Source of the DNA: Ralstonia mannitolilytica
GTDB lineage: Bacteria > Pseudomonadota > Gammaproteobacteria > Burkholderiales > Burkholderiaceae
Direction of reading: 5' to 3'
Length of the DNA: 64,000 nt
Assembly: GCF_905397375.1 (NCBI RefSeq)
Contig: NZ_CAJPVG010000006.1
Span: forward strand, 62,001-126,000
Shown: piece after piece, positions 59,588 to 64,000 of the stretch
Layout of the letters: each line of letters opens with the position of its first letter
How positions within the stretch are numbered: position 1 is the stretch's first letter
The notes under the pieces: model-generated
What the model was told of the DNA's origin: nothing
Databases searched by the model: none
The model's input: only the letters and a program-made list of their open reading frames with translations
Position numbers and translations under genes: made by a program

Positions 59588-60988
59588 ATGTCCGTCATCA
59601 TCGTGCTGGCTGCGCTGGCATTTCTGATGTTCGCCGCGTATCGCGGCTACAGCGTCATCCTGTTTGCACCACTGGCCGCCCTCGGCGCGGTGCTGCTGAC
59701 CGACCCATCGGCCGTGGCGCCCGTGTTCTCCGGCATCTTCATGGAGAAGATGGTCGGCTTCGTCAAACTGTATTTCCCTGTGTTCCTGCTGGGCGCCGTG
59801 TTCGGCAAGGTGATCGAGCTGTCGGGTTTTTCGCGCTCGATCGTCGCGTCGGTCATCCGTGTGGTGGGGGCCAAGCGGGCGATGCTTTCCATCGTGCTGG
59901 TGTGTGCGCTGCTGACGTACGGCGGTGTGTCGCTCTTCGTGGTGGTGTTTGCGGTGTACCCGTTCGCGGCGGAGATGTTCCGCCAAGGCAACATCCCCAA
60001 GCGCCTCATCCCGGGCACGATCGCGCTGGGCGCGTTTTCGTTCACGATGGACTCGCTGCCGGGCACGCCGCAGATCCAGAACATCATCCCGACCACGTTC
60101 TTCCACACCACGTCGTGGGCGGCGCCCTGGCTGGGCACCATCGGCGCGCTGTTCATCATCGTGGTGGGCATGGCGTATCTCGAATGGCGCCGCCGCGTCG
60201 CGCTGCGCAATGGTCACGGTTATGACCACGGCCTCGCCAAGCTGGTGAACGAGCCGGAGACGGCCGAGACCGGCGCGCTCGCGCATCCGCTCGTCGCGCT
60301 GTCGCCGCTGGTGCTTGTGGGTGTGATGAACCTGCTGTTCACGCGCTGGATTCCGACGTGGTACGGCAAGGTCGTCACGGTGGCACTGCCGGGCCTGCCC
60401 AAGCCGCTGACGGTCGAGGCCGACAAGCTGACCGCCATCTGGGCCGTGGAGGCCGCGCTGCTGATCGGCATCATCGTGGTGGTCGTGTTCGGCTTTCGCG
60501 CCGTGAAGGATCGCTTTGCCGAAGGCAGCAAGTCCGCGGTCTCGGGCGCGCTGCTCGCGGCGATGAACACCGCCTCGGAATACGGCTTCGGCGGCGTCAT
60601 CGCCGCGCTGCCGGGGTTCCTGGTGCTGGCCGAGGGGCTGCGTGCGATTCCGAATCCGCTCGTCAATGAAGCGGTGACGGTCAGCACGCTCGCGGGCATC
60701 ACCGGCTCTGCGTCGGGCGGCATGAGCATTGCGCTGGCGGCAATGGCCGACCAGTTCATCCAGGCCGCACAGGCGACGGGCATTCCGATGGAGGTGCTGC
60801 ACCGCGTGGCGTCGATGGCCTCGGGCGGCATGGACACCCTCCCGCACAACGGCGCCGTCATCACGCTGCTGGCCGTGACGGGCCTCACCCATCGCGAGGC
60901 GTATCGCGACGTATTCTGCGTCACGCTGATCAAGACGCTGGCCGTGTTCTTCGTGATCGCTGTGTTCTACGGCACGGGCATCGTCTGA
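59588..60988 (+). CDS. GntP family permease (gluconate/hydroxy acid:H+ symporter type)
   Basis: A 466-residue polytopic protein with roughly 12 hydrophobic segments. The N-terminal MSVIIVLAALAFLMFAAYRG, the PQIQNIIPTTFFHT segment near residue 160, and SASGGMSIALAAMADQF near residue 375 fit the GntP/CitMHS-like permeases. The substrate may be gluconate, hydroxybutyrate or another organic acid. ATG 59588 has AGGAG 7 bp before it. Monocistronic, ending at a terminator. Confidence 0.9.
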   Translation: MSVIIVLAALAFLMFAAYRGYSVILFAPLAALGAVLLTDPSAVAPVFSGIFMEKMVGFVKLYFPVFLLGAVFGKVIELSGFSRSIVASVIRVVGAKRAMLSIVLVCALLTYGGVSLFVVVFAVYPFAAEMFRQGNIPKRLIPGTIALGAFSFTMDSLPGTPQIQNIIPTTFFHTTSWAAPWLGTIGALFIIVVGMAYLEWRRRVALRNGHGYDHGLAKLVNEPETAETGALAHPLVALSPLVLVGVMNLLFTRWIPTWYGKVVTVALPGLPKPLTVEADKLTAIWAVEAALLIGIIVVVVFGFRAVKDRFAEGSKSAVSGALLAAMNTASEYGFGGVIAALPGFLVLAEGLRAIPNPLVNEAVTVSTLAGITGSASGGMSIALAAMADQFIQAAQATGIPMEVLHRVASMASGGMDTLPHNGAVITLLAVTGLTHREAYRDVFCVTLIKTLAVFFVIAVFYGTGIV

Positions 60989-61009
60989 CGCCGCGACGGC
61001 CGCAACGAA

Positions 61010-61037
61010 AAAAGCCACCGATAGCCGGTGGCTTTTT
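61010..61037. terminator. Bidirectional terminator between the GntP gene and the secreted small protein gene
   Basis: AAAAGCCACCG and CGGTGGCTTTTT form a 7- to 11-bp stem around ATAGC, with A and T runs on both sides. Confidence 0.9.
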
Positions 61038-61057
61038 CTTATAGCCGCGCGCGGGCG

Positions 61058-61495
61058 TTATCGGCCGTTGACCGCTTCCGGCTGCCGCTCACGGCAGACG
61101 CGCTGCGCTTCGCCGACGAGCGAATCGCACTGGTTGGCACGGCGCGACCAGAACGCGCGGTCCGACGACGATTCGGCCGTCGCCTTGCCGTGGCGGTGCG
61201 TGACGTGCTTGTCGACCCACTTGTCGGTCTTCACATGCGCACGGTGGACCTTCTGCCTCAGGGTGCCGGGCGTGGCCTGGGGCTGCGCGCCGGACATGGC
61301 CTTGTTGTGATAGCCGGGGTTCTCGGCGGCGTCGGCGTTGCGCTGCATCTGCGTGCGCGGGCCTTCCATCGGGCTGTCGACGCCGGTGACAGCGCTGTGA
61401 TCTTTCTGCTGGGCCTGCGCGGGCGCCGCGCCGATCCACGCGCAGGTGGCCACGACGATGGCCGCGGCCAGGCTCGACATCTTGCGTGCTTGCAT
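61058..61495 (-). CDS. Hypothetical exported protein
   Basis: A 145-residue protein with a clear signal peptide (MQARKMSSLAAAIVVATCAWIG..., cleavage after AQA near residue 28). The mature part is hydrophilic, rich in Gln, Arg and His, with a basic stretch near residues 85-105. Two cysteines remain in the mature part (CDSLVGEAQRVC), and could form a disulfide. No family is recognised. AAGGAGAA precedes ATG 61495. It converges with the GntP gene. Confidence 0.75.
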   Translation of the reverse strand: MQARKMSSLAAAIVVATCAWIGAAPAQAQQKDHSAVTGVDSPMEGPRTQMQRNADAAENPGYHNKAMSGAQPQATPGTLRQKVHRAHVKTDKWVDKHVTHRHGKATAESSSDRAFWSRRANQCDSLVGEAQRVCRERQPEAVNGR

Positions 61496-61648
61496 GCTCG
61501 TTCTCCTTGTTGTGAAACGGGGCGGACTCAACGACACGCACGCAGCGTGCCATTCACGGGGGCCCCGAACGTCACAATAGAAAAGCGGCAAACCGGTGGG
61601 CAGTAGGGCTTTGGCTGAACCCGGTGTCAGACAACGCCGATCGGCGGC

Positions 61649-62416
61649 TCAGGCCCGTACGAACAGCCAGACCGTCAGGACCGCCCCCACGACAACCACA
61701 AAGCCGCGCAGCACCTTTTCGGGCAGCCGGTGCAGCAGCCACGCCCCGGCAAAACCGCCCGCGATGCCGCCAATGGCGAGCGCCAACACCGCCGCCCAGT
61801 CGACCCGCGGCGAGAACGCAAACACCGCCACCGCGGATGCATTCATCGTCATGGCAAGCACGTTCTTGGTAGCGCCCGCCGTGCGCACTTGCTGGCCCGC
61901 CACGGTGAGCGCCGCCAGCATGAGAAAGCCGATGCCGCCGCCGAAGTAGCCGCCGTAGATCGCAATCGCAAACTGGATGGCCGCCAGCGTCGTGGTCGAC
62001 ATGCCCGCCGTCGCGTGCAACGGCTTGCGGCGGAAGCTGCCCCACGCAAACACGGTCGTCGCAAACAGCACCAGGTAGGGCACCAGCTTGGCGAAGAACG
62101 ACGGCGGTGTCGCCAGCAGCAACAGCGCGCCGAGCACGCCGCCGATCAGGCTGATGACGATGAGTTGCTTGAGCGAGAGATGATGCGCGCCGGCATCGAC
62201 GCCGCCGGCCAGCTTGCGTCCGGCAATCGATGAGGTGATCTGGCTCGGGAACAGCGCAATCGTCGACGTCATGTTGGCCGCCAGCGGGTTGAGCCCCGCC
62301 AGCAGCAGCGCGGGAAACGTGATGAACGACCCACCGCCGGCCAGCGCATTCTGCGCGCCGGCATAGACGCCGGCCGCCGCGACGAGCAGGGCGGTGGAAA
62401 ACGAAAGCGTGGTCAT
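61649..62416 (-). CDS. TSUP family transporter (TauE/SafE sulfite exporter type)
   Basis: A 255-residue inner-membrane protein with about eight hydrophobic segments and the two TauE/TSUP repeats. The first is ALAGGGSFITFPALLLAGLNPLAANMTS near residue 25; the second is GGYFGGGIGFLMLAAL near residue 150. Family members move sulfite, sulfoacetate or other organosulfur anions, though many are unassigned. ATG 62416 is the family-like start. It lies 65 bp downstream of the binding-protein/permease fusion. Confidence 0.9.
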   Translation of the reverse strand: MTTLSFSTALLVAAAGVYAGAQNALAGGGSFITFPALLLAGLNPLAANMTSTIALFPSQITSSIAGRKLAGGVDAGAHHLSLKQLIVISLIGGVLGALLLLATPPSFFAKLVPYLVLFATTVFAWGSFRRKPLHATAGMSTTTLAAIQFAIAIYGGYFGGGIGFLMLAALTVAGQQVRTAGATKNVLAMTMNASAVAVFAFSPRVDWAAVLALAIGGIAGGFAGAWLLHRLPEKVLRGFVVVVGAVLTVWLFVRA

Positions 62417-62481
62417 GGGCGAGAGGTCCGGCGCGGCTGAGGTCAGGCCGCATGGTAATGGAACGCCCGCGCCCGCGCTTG

Positions 62482-64000
62482 TTACCGGAGTGGGGTGTCG
62501 CCGTGCCGCCGCAACCCCCATTCGGCGAGTTCGAACGCGCCTTGCACCGCCAGTGCCAGCACTGCGGCGGGGATGGCGCCTGCCAGCAGCGTTGCGCTGT
62601 CGTTCACGGCGAGCCCGGTGGCGATGCGCTCGCCGTAGCCGCCAGCGCCGATGAACGCAGCGATGGTCGCCGTGCCCACGCTGATGACGGCCGCTGTCTT
62701 GACGCCCGCCAGGATGACGGGCAGCGCCAGCGGCAGATCGACCACGCGCGTGCGCTGGGATGGCGTGAAGCCCAGCGCCAGGGCGGCATCGCGCAGGCCT
62801 GCGGGCACCTGCTCCAGTCCGACGATGGTGTTGCGCACGATCGGCAGCAGCGCGTACACGGCCAACGTAATCAGCGCCGGCACCACGCCGATCGACCCGA
62901 CGACCGGGATCAGCATCGCCAGCAGCGCCAGCGACGGAATTGTCTGCAGCACGCCCACCATGGCCAGGATCGGCTGCTTGATCGGCCGCCGCGCCGCCAT
63001 GAGCCCGAGCGGCACGCCAAGCAGGACGGCCACGCCCGTGGAAATGCCCACCAGCGCCAGGTGGCGCTGGGTGAGGCGCCACAGGTCATCGGTCAGCTGC
63101 GTGAAGAACCCTCGTGTGGGTGTGGCCGCAGGTACATCGCCATGGCCGGCCAGAAACTGCCGCGCGACTTGCGAGAACGACTTGCCCTCGAGCTCTACCG
63201 CCGCGTTCATGGCAATCATGTCGTCGCGCTGGATGCGGCGGGCCAGCGCGCCAATCGCCTGCCATTGCGCAGCGTGCCGTCGCGCAACGTCGGCGCGATA
63301 GAGCAGCACGGCGTCGTAGCGCGGGAAAATGTGCGCGGGATCGTCGAGCACGCGCAACTGTTCGCCGCGGATCCTGGCGTCGGTCGAGTAGATGTCGATC
63401 ACGTCGACCTGGCTGGCGCGCAGCGTGTCGTAAGCGACGCCGTGATCGAGGCCAGTCGGACGCTGCGGCAGCTTGTAATGTGCGGCGATCGCCGGCCAGC
63501 CGTCCGCGCGGCCGAGGAATTCATGCGACAAGCCAAGGCGCAGCGCCGGGTGCGTGGCCAGATCGGCCAACGTGCGGATGTGTGCGCGTTCGGCGTCGGC
63601 CTCGCGCATGGCCAGCGCGTAGGTGTCTTCAAAGCCCAGCGGCACGCCGGCGGCGAGCCCCAACGGTGCAAGCGCACGATTGACGTCGGCCAGCAGCGCA
63701 GCCTGATCCGGATTGGCGGCTTGCGCAGCCGGCAGATGCAGGACTTCAGCGGCGATGGTGCCGAGGTAATCGGGGTAGACGTCGATGCTGCCGTTCTTGA
63801 GCGCGGCGAAGACGATGGCGGTGTTGCCGAGGCCCGGCACGTGTTGGGCAGGGCCATGCGGGGCGGCCGTCTGCGAGAGGATTTCCCCCAGCACGTACGA
63901 CTCGGTAAAGCGTTTGGAACCGATGCGCAGCGGCTCCTGCGCCAATGCAGATGTGCTCAGCGCCAGCCACGCCATCCACATGAGGCAGCGCCGGAAGCGC
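62482..64000 (-). CDS. ABC transporter fusion: OpuC/OsmF-type substrate-binding domain plus permease (5' end may lie beyond the window)
   Basis: One polypeptide with a periplasmic binding domain of the glycine betaine/choline class at residues 15 to about 285 (IGSKRFTESYVLGE, DVYPDYLGT, DTYALAM) and a permease domain after it, about residues 300-490. The permease has the GVPLGLMA, TIPSLALLA and GLEQVPAGLRDAALALGF segments. An ATG at 63981 could start it, but the frame stays open to the window edge and encodes FRRCL just before. That would complete a proper signal peptide, so the true start is probably outside. The ATPase partner is not in the window. Confidence 0.87.
   Translation of the reverse strand, partial: RFRRCLMWMAWLALSTSALAQEPLRIGSKRFTESYVLGEILSQTAAPHGPAQHVPGLGNTAIVFAALKNGSIDVYPDYLGTIAAEVLHLPAAQAANPDQAALLADVNRALAPLGLAAGVPLGFEDTYALAMREADAERAHIRTLADLATHPALRLGLSHEFLGRADGWPAIAAHYKLPQRPTGLDHGVAYDTLRASQVDVIDIYSTDARIRGEQLRVLDDPAHIFPRYDAVLLYRADVARRHAAQWQAIGALARRIQRDDMIAMNAAVELEGKSFSQVARQFLAGHGDVPAATPTRGFFTQLTDDLWRLTQRHLALVGISTGVAVLLGVPLGLMAARRPIKQPILAMVGVLQTIPSLALLAMLIPVVGSIGVVPALITLAVYALLPIVRNTIVGLEQVPAGLRDAALALGFTPSQRTRVVDLPLALPVILAGVKTAAVISVGTATIAAFIGAGGYGERIATGLAVNDSATLLAGAIPAAVLALAVQGAFELAEWGLRRHGDTPLR

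Noticed and set aside
57610..61018. Two long open frames (57610-58995 plus; 59309-61018 minus) opposite the MHS and GntP transporters
   Set aside because: Composition dominated by Arg, Ala, Gln and His, no conserved motifs, and full overlap with clearly recognisable transporters.

Overview
The window is a 64 kb piece of a GC-rich betaproteobacterial chromosome. Gene content, gene order and protein wording point to Ralstonia or a very close relative. The evidence is the hda-HAD-pcnB-folK-dNK-panB run, ExbB/ExbD next to lpxK-Trm112-kdsB-adk, a DUF3579 gene facing argF, and a MutL with an endonuclease-type C-terminus. That identification is inference; no 16S or other marker is present. Coding density is high, most genes are housekeeping, and I see no tRNA, rRNA, CRISPR array, complete insertion sequence or prophage.

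Layout. 1-2.9 kb: the end of dnaJ and a fused aminodeoxychorismate synthase/lyase (pabBC). 2.8-10.4 kb: a long leftward gene run: AI-2E-type permease, hda, HAD phosphatase, pcnB, folK, deoxynucleoside kinase, panB and two tungstate-type ABC genes. 10.6-11.7 kb: purM with a palindromic leader. 11.7-15.0 kb: an alkylation-damage cluster (ada; 2OG-oxygenase-alkB-alkA-like), with a matching Ada-box-like element in front of each transcription unit. 15.0-22.2 kb: GNAT, miaA, mutL, a DedA protein, a SirB1-type protein, murJ, rpsT. 22.3-27.6 kb: a DUF3579 gene, argF, argG, ppnP, murB, yajQ. 27.7-30.3 kb: a trimeric autotransporter adhesin. 30.6-31.9 kb: decayed DNA with remnants of aspA and of a GlxA-type AraC regulator. 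31.9-38.4 kb: plsY, ybaK-type deacylase, xerD with ogt, an orphan Bug-type binding protein, a chalcone-isomerase-like protein, queG facing tsaE. 38.4-47.6 kb: amiC, GNAT, an SBF-like transporter and its divergent LysR regulator, an SDR dehydrogenase, adk, kdsB, a Trm112-like protein, lpxK, exbD, exbB.

47.6-48.5 kb is a gene-free stretch with three degenerate repeats carrying DnaA-box-like 9-mers. It is followed by xseA and sodB. 50.9-56.1 kb holds an unknown gene and an IclR-controlled histidine-utilisation segment (ABC binding protein, permease and ATPase, hutG, hutD). 56.2-64 kb contains HU, an NAD(P)-binding protein, an MHS-family transporter, a small lipoprotein, a GntP-family permease, a secreted small protein, a TauE/TSUP permease, and a binding-protein/permease fusion of the glycine-betaine class that runs into the window edge.

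The most interesting part is the adaptive-response cluster. Two copies of the same 14-bp operator sit about 66 bp upstream of ada and of a three-gene repair operon whose first gene is an uncharacterised 2OG-Fe(II) oxygenase. The Ada protein keeps its methyl-acceptor cysteine (Cys44) but lacks the other three cysteines that bind zinc in E. coli Ada.
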